This document shows positions 20,241 through 29,715 of a stretch of 64,000 nt of DNA, piece after piece. A program made the translations under genes and the position numbers. Source of the DNA: Hymenobacter radiodurans (GTDB taxonomy: Bacteria; Bacteroidota; Bacteroidia; Cytophagales; Hymenobacteraceae); NCBI RefSeq assembly GCF_004355185.1, contig NZ_CP037921.1:62001-126000 (forward strand), written 5' to 3'. The notes below the pieces were generated by a model, which ran no database searches, was not told the origin of the DNA, and was given only the letters and a program-made list of their open reading frames with translations. The first letter of the stretch is position 1; each line of letters starts with the position of its first letter.

Positions 20241-20477
20241 AGGTTTGCCTAATCGATTCGGCTGCAAAACTATGGGGGTGGCATTACCGGCAGGTTAAGC
20301 CAAGACTATGAAAATGTGTACAATAAAGAGCGTTATGCTGAGCCACAAAACCTGGGGGTAATAAATTCATTCTAAGAGAAATGCCCCTGCTTCAGGGAAA
20401 TGGGTTTTGCTTTCTGCGGTGAATCGATTAATAAGCCCGAGCAAGTTGCCTTCGTAAATACTCCTGATCATTAACGC

Positions 20478-20863
20478 ATGCACTACATTGTCAATCCCAG
20501 CAGGCTAAAAAATCTACTTCGACTCGACGCTCTGCTGGGCGGCACTACTGCCGTGGTGGGCTTAGCATTTTCCTCTGCTTTGGCTAAGCTGTTAGGCTTA
20601 AGTACCCTCGTGGTCATCATCGTAGCGGGCATCACGCTCCTCTACGCTGGGCTGGGTGGCTGGCCGTGCTACCCTTGACCTCTGTGCGGCTCACGCGCTG
20701 GCTCATTCAAGCCAATTGGCTGTGGACCTTCATCAGCTTGGGCTTATGGCTGGCGCACCTTCACACGGCCACAGGGTTGGGAGTGGTGTTTTTGCTGCTG
20801 CTGGTCATCGTTGTGGTTGGCCTAGCTTATCTGGAGGGACAGCAGTTATCGCGCGAGCCCTAA
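20478..20863 (+). CDS. Small four-helix membrane protein (frameshifted as sequenced)
   Basis: Unrecognised integral membrane protein. The first frame starts MHYIVNPSRLKNLLRLDALLG, reads through two hydrophobic helices and stops early. The second frame supplies two more helices (NWLWTFISLGLWLA and VFLLLLVIVVVGLAYL), ending at 20863. One extra G in either of two G3 runs (20649-20651 or 20654-20656) joins them into about 128 residues with four evenly spaced helices. The function is unknown. It is encoded divergently from the SusC gene. Confidence 0.6.
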
Positions 20864-21093
20864 TTGGCGTGGTGGCCACGTCACGGACGGCTCGGTCCGC
20901 GCAGGCTGGGCAAACCAGTTAGGACGTTCTTTTTTACGGAGCAAGCTATAATAACGACCGTATTGTGAGACGAGAAGCTGACCCATATGCGGCATGAGTT
21001 CTACCCAAAGAAGAGCGATAAAAGTCTAGAATTGTTGTCTCAGAAATCAATGCGTCAGTATCTTAAGACTTATTGACTTAGCGAGACGAACGG

Positions 21094-21680
21094 ATGGTTT
21101 GGGGCTATGCGCAAGTATCGACTCAGCAACAACAGTTGCACCTACAGCTCGATGCCTTACGGGCCTACGGCTGCCAGGAAGTAATGAAAGAAAAGGCCTC
21201 CGCCCTGAAAGAGCGGCCGGCTTTGCGCGAATTGCTTGACCAAGTCCAGTCCGGCGATACGGTCGTCGTCTGGAAGCTGGACCGACTAGGCCGTTCCCTG
21301 AAACACCTAGTCGAATTAGTGCTTGGGTTTCAGGAGAAGCAGATCCAGTTTGTCAGTCTGCAGGACCATCTGGATACGACCACCGCCCAAGGTCGCTTGA
21401 TGTTTAATCTGTTTGCTTCGTTGGCCGAGTTTGAGCGCGACCTGATCCGCGAACGCACCCAAGCGGGACTAGCGGCCGCGCGAGCCCGGGGCCGGCAGGG
21501 GGACGACCTCCGGGCCTAAGCAAAGAAGCCCAGCGGAAAGCCGAAGCGGTTAAAACCCTCTACTTGCAAAAGGACAAAACGGCGGAAGAGATTGGGCAGC
21601 TGCTCGGCATTGGCCGCTCCACTGTCTATCGCTCTTTGCGTTTGCTGGGGGTGCGCGGTAGTTCACGTGCTGCAACGTAA
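21094..21680 (+). CDS. Serine recombinase, resolvase/invertase type (frameshifted; active-site Arg replaced)
   Basis: Small site-specific recombinase. The catalytic domain has the serine nucleophile in GYAQVST and the conserved WKLDRLGRSLKHL and FNLFASLAEFERDLIRERT. The usual YARVST arginine is Gln here. The frame breaks at a G5 run (21498-21502). One extra G restores GRQGGRPPGLSKEAQRKAEA and a C-terminal helix-turn-helix (EEIGQLLGIGRSTVYRSL) ending at 21680, a normal ~195 residues. It lies just upstream of a YhcG-type nuclease and may mark past insertion of that gene. Confidence 0.8.
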
Positions 21681-21801
21681 ACTCCCCGTAACAGAGAAGC
21701 GCGATTAGCAGTAGGGGTGGGCAGCGTTGCTCGCTAGCTATTCCCCTAGGTTGTAGCTTCGCCGCCACCTTCTTGGCCGCTGCGACTTTCCCTCCCCGAC
21801 T

Positions 21802-22854
21802 ATGCCCCTTTCCGTTGATCCCGCTGCCTTCGGCTCCCTGCTCGACCACCTCAAGCGCGAAATCCACCGCGCCCAGCTGCGCGCTATCCGCGCCGCCAAT
21901 GGGGAGCTGCTGGGCCTCTACTGGCGCCTGGGCCGGTTGATCCTGGACCAGCAAGCCCAACAGGGCTGGGGCGCCAAGGTCATCGACCAGCTGGCCAAGG
22001 CCCTGCAACAGGAGTTTCCCGCCATGAAAGGCTTGTCGGCGCGCAACCTCAAGTACATGCGCCGCTTTGCCCACACTTACCCCGACGCCGAATTCGTGCA
22101 AGCCACGCTTGCACAAATTCCCTGGTACCACCACCTGACCTTGCTCGAGAAGGTGCCGGACGCGGCCACCCGCCAGCTGTATGTGGGAGCCACCGCTCGC
22201 CACGGCTGGTCGCGCGACGTGCTGGTGCACCAAATTGAGAGTGGCTACCACCTGCGGCAAGGGCAGGCCGTCACCAATTTCGCCCGTACCCTGCCCGCCG
22301 CCCAGTCGGAGCTGGCCCAGCAGACCCTGAAAGATCCTTATTTATTCGACTTCCTCGGGCTCAGCGACGAGGTCAAAGAACGCGACCTGCAGCGGGGCCT
22401 GCTGGAGCACATCACCCAGTTCCTGCTCGAGTTGGGCCGCGGGTTTGCCTACGTCGGCCAGCAGGTACCCCTGGTCGTGGGCGGGCAGGACTACTACCTG
22501 GATCTGCTCTTTTATCACCTGCAGCTGCGCGCCTACGTGGTGGTGGAGCTCAAAATCACGGAGTTCAAGCCCGAGTACGCCGGTAAGCTCAACTTCTACC
22601 TGGCGGCCGTCGACGATTTGGTGCGCCACCCGCAGGATGGGCCCACCATCGGGCTGCTGCTCTGCAAGAGCCGCAACGACGTGGTGGCCGAGTACGCCTT
22701 GCGCGACGTGCACAAGCCCATTGGCATTGCTGAGTACCGGCTGACCGAAGCTTTGCCCGCCAGTTTACAGGCCGCACTGCCCAGCATCGAAGCGCTGGAA
22801 AACACCTTGCGCGCGCGCACGCCGCCCCCCAACAGCCCAGAGCAAGACGGGTAA
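21802..22854 (+). CDS. YhcG/DUF1016-family PD-(D/E)XK nuclease
   Basis: 350-residue protein with the two-part YhcG layout. The N-terminal helical DUF1016 region (about 10-180) includes GWGAKVIDQLAKALQQEFP and GLSARNLKYMRRF. The C-terminal nuclease domain has a PD-(D/E)XK core: the Asp in QDYYLDLLFYH and the Glu-x-Lys in VVVELKI, followed by FKPEYAGKLNFYLAAVDD. Such proteins are often found in restriction or mobile islands and are suspected of acting with restriction or recombination systems. Their role is not settled. It is preceded by a serine recombinase and is followed convergently by the VWA gene. No restriction-modification genes are adjacent. Confidence 0.88.
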   Translation: MPLSVDPAAFGSLLDHLKREIHRAQLRAIRAANGELLGLYWRLGRLILDQQAQQGWGAKVIDQLAKALQQEFPAMKGLSARNLKYMRRFAHTYPDAEFVQATLAQIPWYHHLTLLEKVPDAATRQLYVGATARHGWSRDVLVHQIESGYHLRQGQAVTNFARTLPAAQSELAQQTLKDPYLFDFLGLSDEVKERDLQRGLLEHITQFLLELGRGFAYVGQQVPLVVGGQDYYLDLLFYHLQLRAYVVVELKITEFKPEYAGKLNFYLAAVDDLVRHPQDGPTIGLLLCKSRNDVVAEYALRDVHKPIGIAEYRLTEALPASLQAALPSIEALENTLRARTPPPNSPEQDG

Positions 22855-22899
22855 GCTAGAGCGCAGCAGGGCCGCCTACAGGTTTTCCACCTCCTAGGG

Positions 22900-24008
22900 T
22901 TACGCCTCCAGCTTTTGCCCCTGAATCGCGGCGGCCATCAGGTCCGGAAACCGGGCCGGGGTACAGGCAAAACTAGGAATACTCAGGGCGGCCAGCTGCT
23001 CGGCTACCCGACGATCGAAGCTCGGAGCCCCGTCATCACTGAGGGCCAGCAGCACCACCAGGTTCACCCCCGAAGACTTGAGCGCCGCCGCCCGTTTGAT
23101 CATCTCCCGCTCGTTCCCGCCTTCGTAGAGGTCGGTCACGAGCACCAGGATGGTATCCGTGGGCCGGGTGATGAGCTGCTGGCAGTAAGTGAGCGCCAAG
23201 TTAATGTCCGTGCCCCCGCCCAGCTGCACGCCGAAGAGCAAATCCACCGGGTCGCGCAGGTTGTCACTGAGGTTCACCACGGCGGTATCAAAAACGACCA
23301 TGTGCGTTTTCACCGCTTTCAGCGAGGCCAGCACCGCCCCAAACACGCCGGCGTAGACCACCGAGGAGGCCATGGAGCCACTTTGGTCCACGCACAATAC
23401 GATTTCCTTCAGGGCCTGCCCGCGTCGGCCGAAGCCCACCAGCCGCTCGGGAATCACGGTCTTGTGCGCCGCCTGATAGTGCCGCAGATTGGCCTTTATC
23501 GTGGCGCCCCAGTCGATCTCGTGGTAGCGGGGGCGGGGGTTGCGCACGGCCCGACTCAGCGCTCCCTGCACGGCCTGGCGCAAGGGGTTGGCCAGCTTCT
23601 TCTCCAAATCGCGCACCACTTTCGTCACCACTTCGCGAGCGGTGACTTTGGCCTTCTGCGGCATCACGCGGCTGAGGGAGAGCAGCGTGCCCACCAGGTG
23701 CACGTCGGCCTGCACCGTGCGCAGGATTTCGGGTTCAAGCAGCAGCTGGTTCAGGCCCAAGCGCGTCATGGCATCCTGCTGCATGACCGCCACCACGTCG
23801 GTGGGGAAGAACTCGCGGATGTCGCCCAGCCAGCGGCTCACCCGCGGGGCCGAGCCGCCCAGCCCCCCGCCTTGCGCTCCGTCTTATCGCCATCATACAG
23901 GGCGGTGAGGACATCGTCCATGCGACCATAATCGGGCGGCAGAGGCACGGCATTATTCGCATCGGCGGCGCTGCCGAGGACAAGTTTCCAGCGGGCTTGG
24001 GTAGGCAT
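22900..24008 (-). CDS. VWA-domain protein of the MoxR-linked cluster (frameshifted as sequenced)
   Basis: About 369 residues with a C-terminal von Willebrand A domain. Its MIDAS motif is DQSGSM in LKEIVLCVDQSGSMASS, and GGGTDI and VTDLYEGG carry further metal-site residues. VWA partners of MoxR ATPases are thought to bridge the ATPase and its substrate through Mg2+. The start at 24008 gives MPTQARWKLVLGSAADAN. The frame breaks at the C6 run 23863-23868, and one more base joins KAGGG to LGGSAPRVSRWLGDIREF. It is the last gene of the six-gene minus-strand operon that begins with the SWIM protein. Confidence 0.85.
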
Positions 24009-24046
24009 AGTAGCTTGTGATTTAGTATTCAATCCGGCGCTGCTGG

Positions 24047-26339
24047 CTAGTTCGCAACGCCTAACAACGCGCGTAAACCCGGCAATACCCGCCGCCCGCG
24101 TTCCCAGTCAATGCCTAGTGTCTTCAAACTCCCCACCGGTGCCGCGGCGTCCCGTCCTGCCAGTTCCAACAGCTGCTGCCGCTCCGGCAGCGAAAAGTCA
24201 GTGAAGGCCCGGCGCAAGAGGGGCACGGTTTCGCGGAAAGTGTCTTCGTTCAAGCTGCCGAGCCAGGTATCGAGTAAGCCAAATAGCTCGCGGTGATGAA
24301 TAAGCAGCAGGCCGCTGCCGCGCAGAAAGCCTTCTATCCAGGCCGTGGCGTAGTCCGTGGGCTGGGCGGGCGCCAGGGCCAGGCCGAGCACCGTGGCCGT
24401 ATTGACTGCATCGGCCTGCTGGGCGTCGAAGAGCAGGCGGGCCGCCGCCCCGGCCAGCAGGCCGTTGCTGGCCCCGTTGCGCTGCACGGCCGCCAAGGCG
24501 GCGTACCAAGCAGCTTCGTGCTCGGGGTGTTGCAACAGCCGGATGGCCTGGTGGGTAGCTTCGATGCGGGTCAGCAGCGGACGTGCCGCGTCATAGTCGA
24601 GGCCCACGCCGGCCGCCGGTAGGCCAATGCAGAGGCGCGGCACGAGCTGGTTTACGACCTGCCCGACCTGGGCCGTATCGGTGCGGCGCACGTTGCCGTA
24701 GCGCAGCACCTGCACCAGCGGGGCAGTGCGGCCAGCAGGTGGGTCACGTCGCGGGTAGCGGCTCCGATGGTCTCGAGCCGGCTGACCAGCGCCGGAATAG
24801 CCGGGCCGAGGTCGGCACGCAGGGCCTGTTCCAGCACCTGGCTGACGGCCTCTAGGCTCGTGGCTTCGGTGGCCCGGGCGGTGGCCCGCGCTGCGGCGGC
24901 CGTGAGCACCGTGTTGCCCCAGCGGCCAGCCTCGATGACCGAGAGCGCGAACTCCGGCTCCCAGCGCAGGCGCCAGAGTTCGTGGAAGGTGCCGCTCTTG
25001 CCCCCTACTTCCTCCGGTTCGCCCCAGGGAATGTCGAGCAGGCGCAGGCGGTGCAGCAGGTGGCTACGCTCGCGCTGGGCAGGCTGACGCAAATCCAGGT
25101 CCAGGGGCCTGAGCAGGGCCTCAGGCTTCAGGCGCAGCGATTTTTGCTGCTGGGTCAGGTCCTGCTGCAGGGGCGTGGCGGGCAGCCCGGCGGGCACTTC
25201 GCCCAGCTTCTCCCCAATCACGAGTTCTTGATGAATAAGAGCTAAAGGTTCGGCGTAGCCACCACCCAGGATGGCCACGGCGGCCTCCTGCAGCTCGTCG
25301 ATGCCGGGCAGGGCCAGCCCGCGCACGGCCGCCAGGGCGGAGGCCAACCGCACCCCTTCGATGGCGTGGGCCGAGGAGGCATCCCCGTCCTGGCTGCGCA
25401 GCAGGCGCGTGGCCCGCACCATCCAGTGGGTGAGCACCTCGGCGCGGGGCTCAGCGAACAGCAGCTCGTACCAGGCTGGCGAGAGCACGCCCGCCCCGTA
25501 GCCCGAGCTAAAGGAGAGCCGCTCGTAAGTCCAGGGAATCCAAGTGGTTTCGGTGGGCACTTTTTTCAGGCCTTTGAGCCGGGCTTTATCTTCTTTTTTC
25601 AGCAGCTCGGCGCGCAGCACCGGCGCGTGCCAGGCCCCGCACACCACCGCCACCCGCTGGTAGCCCTGGGTGAGCGTAGCTCGTAGTGTTTCGCGCATGA
25701 AAGCCTCGCGCAACAGGGTCTCCTCGGTTTCGGGCCGGGCCAGCTCCTCGCGCAGGGCCGTCATCAGGTCCAGCACCACAGCAAACGTGTCGGCGTTGCC
25801 GGGTGCGTGCTCAAGGTGGGTTTCCCACCACTGCTCCGAATCAGTGTAGCCGGCCAGGCGGGCAATGTAGGCCACGGGGTCGGCGTCCATAGGGGCGGGG
25901 CAGGTGGGGAATCAGCTAGCTCGCTCTCAGCAGGGGATTGGGTGTCAACTCCTTCCGGGCCGGGGTCGGGCTCATCTTCCCTGGCGACCGGTTCCACTTC
26001 TCCCATCTCCCGCATGCCAAACCGCAGGGCCATGGGGAGATCCATGCAGCGCACGTGGGCGTCGTTTCTGGCGCACCACTGCACCGCCTGCCACTCCGGC
26101 GAGAACGTGGCAAACGGGAGAAACGAAGCCTGGCCTTGCTGCTTGGGGTTATACACCAGCAGGGCCACCGGCGGCAGCAACTCCGGGTGCGTGGCCCTAG
26201 CTAGGGCCGCTTCGGCATCAGCGGGGCACTCCAGCAGCACGATGTCAGGCCGGAACGCCTCGAGCGCCGCCACGAGGCTGGCGGCGCTGCCGGGCCCATG
26301 GTGGCGAATGCCAAAAAGGCGCAGGTCAGGGGTGGGCAT
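24047..26339 (-). CDS. DUF5682-family protein (two frameshifts as sequenced)
   Basis: About 764 residues when joined. The N-terminus has FGIRHHGPGSAASL and LLECPADAEAAL; a later GAWHAPVLRAELL follows near residue 220. The HH...E...GxxH pattern resembles the EreA/ChaN/TIKI hydrolase superfamily. That relation is my inference. The long C-terminal part is helical and repeat-like. Breaks lie at G4 runs 25892-25895 and 24720-24723, and one base added at each gives a continuous protein. Proteins of this family occur beside MoxR, VWA, DUF5691 and SWIM proteins in many bacteria. No biochemical function is known. It begins 6 bases from the 4-TM gene upstream. Confidence 0.82.
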
Positions 26340-26345
26340 AAAGGG

Positions 26346-26957
26346 CTAAGAATTCTGGACGGCCAAATCGTTGCTATTTCGCTCCTGCAGGAGTTCACGG
26401 GCCGCGGTCACTGCCGCCGGAACCATCTTTTGCTCGGTCACGATCAGCCCGAGGGCCTCATCCGTTTTCCGGGCAAACGTCTGTTTGAATTGATCTACGC
26501 TCTCCCGCCAGCGAGCCGTGCGGTGAGCCGGCGACGGCTGAGGCAGGAGGGAGTGAAGATGCTTCCGGAGGAAGGAATCAGCCGCCGTCTTATGCAGGAA
26601 ATAGTAGGCCAGCAGCACGACGAAGGATAGGGGGTCAAATCCGACGGTCGCTGACCCGAAGGTGAGCCCCACGCTCATCCTGAGCGGCATGAAATTCACT
26701 AGGTTGAATAAGCCTAGTAGAAGGGTTATAAGCAGGGCATACCAGAAGAAAGGCCGAAAGCAGAGATAGAGGACCACCGTTCCCAACAGGCAGGCAAACC
26801 CCAGATAGTGGGCAGCAGTCACACTAAAATAGGAGTACCGTCCCTCCGCCAGCAGTTGACTGATCAGGGGGCTGCTGATGGTGTAGGCGCTCAGGATCAG
26901 CAAGCCTACCACAGGAGCTAGATTGCGATGGGGGCGAAGGAGAGAGGGTGAAATCAT
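26346..26957 (-). CDS. Four-helix membrane protein embedded in the MoxR/VWA operon
   Basis: Unrecognised 203-residue protein. Four hydrophobic segments lie in the first ~130 residues (for example VVGLLILSAYTIS and ALLITLLLGLFNLV), followed by a charged cytoplasmic tail. It sits between the MoxR gene and the DUF5682 gene, six bases from the latter. It is therefore probably translated with the operon. I know of no standard membrane member in this conserved cluster, so it may be a lineage-specific anchor or an insertion. Confidence 0.6.
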   Translation of the reverse strand: MISPSLLRPHRNLAPVVGLLILSAYTISSPLISQLLAEGRYSYFSVTAAHYLGFACLLGTVVLYLCFRPFFWYALLITLLLGLFNLVNFMPLRMSVGLTFGSATVGFDPLSFVVLLAYYFLHKTAADSFLRKHLHSLLPQPSPAHRTARWRESVDQFKQTFARKTDEALGLIVTEQKMVPAAVTAARELLQERNSNDLAVQNS

Positions 26958-27000
26958 AACGATATTTTTGGGCCGGTAGGACGTCCCCGTGAAGCGAACC

Positions 27001-28098
27001 TTAAGCTACGACCTCTCGACAAGCCCGGTATAAATCCTTCCACCCGTCGCGCTCCTTTACTACCGTTTCCAGGTACTCCAGCCACACCACTTGGTCCGGC
27101 CCTGGGTCCTTGATGACGGCCCCGGTTAGGCCCGCGGCCAGGTCGTGGGCGCGCAGGATGCCATCACCAAAGTAGGCGGCCAGGGCCAGGCCGGAGTTCA
27201 TGACCGAAATGGCTTCGCCAGTGCTCAACGTGCCGGTGGGCGACTTGAGCTTGGTCTTGCCGTTTTCCGTTACGCCGGACCGCAACTCGCGGAAGATAGT
27301 GACCAGGCGGCTGATCTGCTCCAGCGCGGGCGCTTCCACGGGCAGCTGTAGCGCCTGGCCTTGCTTGGCCACGCGCGTTTGCACGATGTGTACTTCCTCG
27401 GCCAGCGTGGCCGGCAGAGGCAATACCACGGCGTTGAAGCGGCGGCGCAGGGCGCTGCTCAGCTCGTTTACGCCCCGGTCGCGGTCGTTGGCCGTGGCAA
27501 TGACGTTGAAGCCCTGGGTGGCCTGGATTTCGGTGCTCAGCTCCGGAATGGGCAGCACCTTTTCCGAGAGCATGGTCAGCAGCGTGTCCTGCACGTCGGA
27601 GGGAATACGGGTGAGCTCCTCAATACGCACCAGCTGGCCCGTTTCCATGCCTTTGTAGAGGGGGCTGGGCACCAGGGCACCCAGGGAGGGGCCTTCGGCC
27701 AGCAGGCGGGCGTAGTTCCAGGAGTAGCGCAGGCTGTCCTCGGCGGTGCCAGCGGTACCCTGGACCAGCAGGTTGGTGTGCCCGCTGATGGCCGCCGTCA
27801 GGTGCTCCGACACCCAGCTCTTGGCCGTGCCGGGTACGCCCAGCAAGAGCAGGGCACGGTCCGTAGCCAAGGTAGCCACGGCAATTTCCATGAGCCGCCG
27901 CTGGCCAATGTACTTGGGCTCCACCGCGAAGCCACTGGCCAGCTGGCCGCCCAGCAGGTAGGTCACCACGGCCCAGGGCGAGAGCTGCCAGCCCGGCGGC
28001 TTGGGCCGATCGTCGGCGGCTTTCAGCGCCGCCAGCTCTTCGGCATATAGGTCTTCGGCATGGGGGCGGAGTAAATCAGTGGGTAGAGGAGCAGCCAT
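27001..28098 (-). CDS. MoxR-type AAA+ ATPase
   Basis: 365-residue AAA+ ATPase. Walker A is GVPGTAKS at residues 87-94; the TAKS form is typical of MoxR relatives. Walker B lies in the LVRIEELTR region, where RIEE replaces the usual DEE. Sensor 1 is IATAND and the arginine-rich ALRRRFN follows. MoxR proteins act as chaperone-like motors with VWA partners; one is encoded downstream. The ATG at 28098 (MAAPLPTDLLRPHAED) was chosen over an upstream in-frame extension because it lies 8 bases after the DUF5691 stop and the extension overlaps that gene. Confidence 0.9.
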   Translation of the reverse strand: MAAPLPTDLLRPHAEDLYAEELAALKAADDRPKPPGWQLSPWAVVTYLLGGQLASGFAVEPKYIGQRRLMEIAVATLATDRALLLLGVPGTAKSWVSEHLTAAISGHTNLLVQGTAGTAEDSLRYSWNYARLLAEGPSLGALVPSPLYKGMETGQLVRIEELTRIPSDVQDTLLTMLSEKVLPIPELSTEIQATQGFNVIATANDRDRGVNELSSALRRRFNAVVLPLPATLAEEVHIVQTRVAKQGQALQLPVEAPALEQISRLVTIFRELRSGVTENGKTKLKSPTGTLSTGEAISVMNSGLALAAYFGDGILRAHDLAAGLTGAVIKDPGPDQVVWLEYLETVVKERDGWKDLYRACREVVA

Positions 28099-28106
28099 AC
28101 ATTGGG

Positions 28107-29705
28107 TTAGGCAAGAGAAGCGGTGGAAGGTTCGGTGAGGCTGGCCGTGAGTTGCTGGCGGAACTGCAGCGAGTCCAGGAATTGCTCTAGGAGCGGAGCT
28201 ACTAAGGGATATCTTTCGCCCACGGGGCGCAGCGCCGCAGTGCACTGCGGTGCCAAGGGCAGCGGCACGTAGCTCGCCAGGCGAGACAGCAGCGTGGAGA
28301 GGCGCTGGTACGGTTCCCCATAGGAGTTGGTCACCAGGGGCGCCAGCACCTTGGCACTGCACTCGAGGGCGGCGTTGACGATATCAGCGGGCCAGGGGAG
28401 GAAGATGCAGTTTAGAAAATCGGGCAGGATAAATGGTGAGCCCTTGTCCTTGAGCGGCAGCATTTCCCGGAGCAACGCGAGTTTTTCGTCCTCGCTCAGC
28501 ACCCAGCTCAGGTGGGTGGTTAGTTGGTGAAACCAGCGGGTGGGTTGGGCGACATGACGCACTAGCAGGGGCGCCGCAAAGGCCTTGTCCTGGTGCAGAT
28601 ACGCCGCCCGGGACCAGGCCTGCAGCAGCAAGCGCGCCCACTCGGTGGCTTCGGCCAGCGTCAATAGCTCCTCGGCCGACACCTGCAGGTGCGCGGTCCA
28701 CCGACTCGGCGGCAACAGCGTGAGCAGCTGGCCCAGCCAGCCGGCCCGCTCGCCGCCCTCAAACCGGTCGTCGCGCTGCTCGATGCCATCGGCCAGCCAG
28801 GTTTTGTCCCACCCTTCGGGCAGCGTCACTTCTAGCTTGTTGCGTCCGATCAGCGGGCGTTTCAGGGTAAGCAGGGACGCGGCCCGCTGCCAGAGCCGCT
28901 CCACTAGGACCGAGTGGGGCAGGCGCACGAGCAGCGGCACCACCGTTTGGCGCACCTCTTTGCTTTTGGCGGCGAGGTAGGTTTCCAGCAGCGGCTCGTC
29001 GGCCGCCGTTACGGTGTGTTCCAGCTCCCCGAGCAGCGCCGCTTGGGTAGCCGCCCGTTCCGTGGGCAGCGTGGCCGCCAGCAGCTCCCGGGCCTGTTCC
29101 GGGTCCGACTGGTGGAGCTGATGCAGGAAGAAACGGCGGTCGATCAGGGTGCCCGTTTCCCAGGTCGCTCGGTCCTGCAAGGGATGCACCTGGGCCAGCA
29201 CTGGGTGCCACTCCGGGTTCTGCTGGGCCAGCCAGCGGCCCCGTTCTCCTAAAATAGCGGAGAGGGCACCCGGCAGGTGCCGCCGCAGGTCCGCGCTATT
29301 CAGTGCCGCCACCAGCAGGGCCGGGGGCACTAGGCGCTGGTGCTGCGCCATCTGCTCCCAGTAGGTGGTCCGGAAAGCCACGTAGCGGTTACTCGCCAGC
29401 AAGGCCCGAAAACACTCCGTGCCCCGGGGACCGAGGGGTTCACCGATTTCGGGGGGGGGCGGGGCCGGCGGGGCGACTGGTGTAGTCGGCGCCAGGAAGC
29501 CGGCTCTCTGCACCAGGGCCAGGGTGCCGGCCGCAAGCAGTAGTTGCTGTTCGGGGCCGTCGGCCGGGGTGAAGCCGGTAGGAATTGCCGGTACGGTTTC
29601 CCCACTTTGCCGCGTGCCCAGCAGCGCAATGCGCAGCAACTGGGCAGGGGACGGCAAGGGTACTTCTTGCGGATCGGCGGCTGGCGCTGTGCCCTGCGGC
29701 ACCAC
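28107..29705 (-). CDS. DUF5691-family helical protein
   Basis: About 530 residues, mostly alpha-helical repeats. The family start is visible as LLRIALLGTRQSGETVPA, followed by PRGTECFRALLASNRYV, GERGRWLAQQNPEW and WETGTLIDRRFFLHQLHQ. The function is unknown. The family is regularly encoded between a SWIM zinc-finger protein and a MoxR ATPase, as here. The start is uncertain: the frame is open upstream into the SWIM protein without an ATG, and a GTG at 29705 is the best candidate. Either the two proteins are fused or a base is missing at the C4 run 29753-29756, which would end the SWIM gene at 29716. Confidence 0.8.
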   Translation of the reverse strand: MVPQGTAPAADPQEVPLPSPAQLLRIALLGTRQSGETVPAIPTGFTPADGPEQQLLLAAGTLALVQRAGFLAPTTPVAPPAPPPPEIGEPLGPRGTECFRALLASNRYVAFRTTYWEQMAQHQRLVPPALLVAALNSADLRRHLPGALSAILGERGRWLAQQNPEWHPVLAQVHPLQDRATWETGTLIDRRFFLHQLHQSDPEQARELLAATLPTERAATQAALLGELEHTVTAADEPLLETYLAAKSKEVRQTVVPLLVRLPHSVLVERLWQRAASLLTLKRPLIGRNKLEVTLPEGWDKTWLADGIEQRDDRFEGGERAGWLGQLLTLLPPSRWTAHLQVSAEELLTLAEATEWARLLLQAWSRAAYLHQDKAFAAPLLVRHVAQPTRWFHQLTTHLSWVLSEDEKLALLREMLPLKDKGSPFILPDFLNCIFLPWPADIVNAALECSAKVLAPLVTNSYGEPYQRLSTLLSRLASYVPLPLAPQCTAALRPVGERYPLVAPLLEQFLDSLQFRQQLTASLTEPSTASLA

Positions 29706-29715
29706 CGCCGCTATT

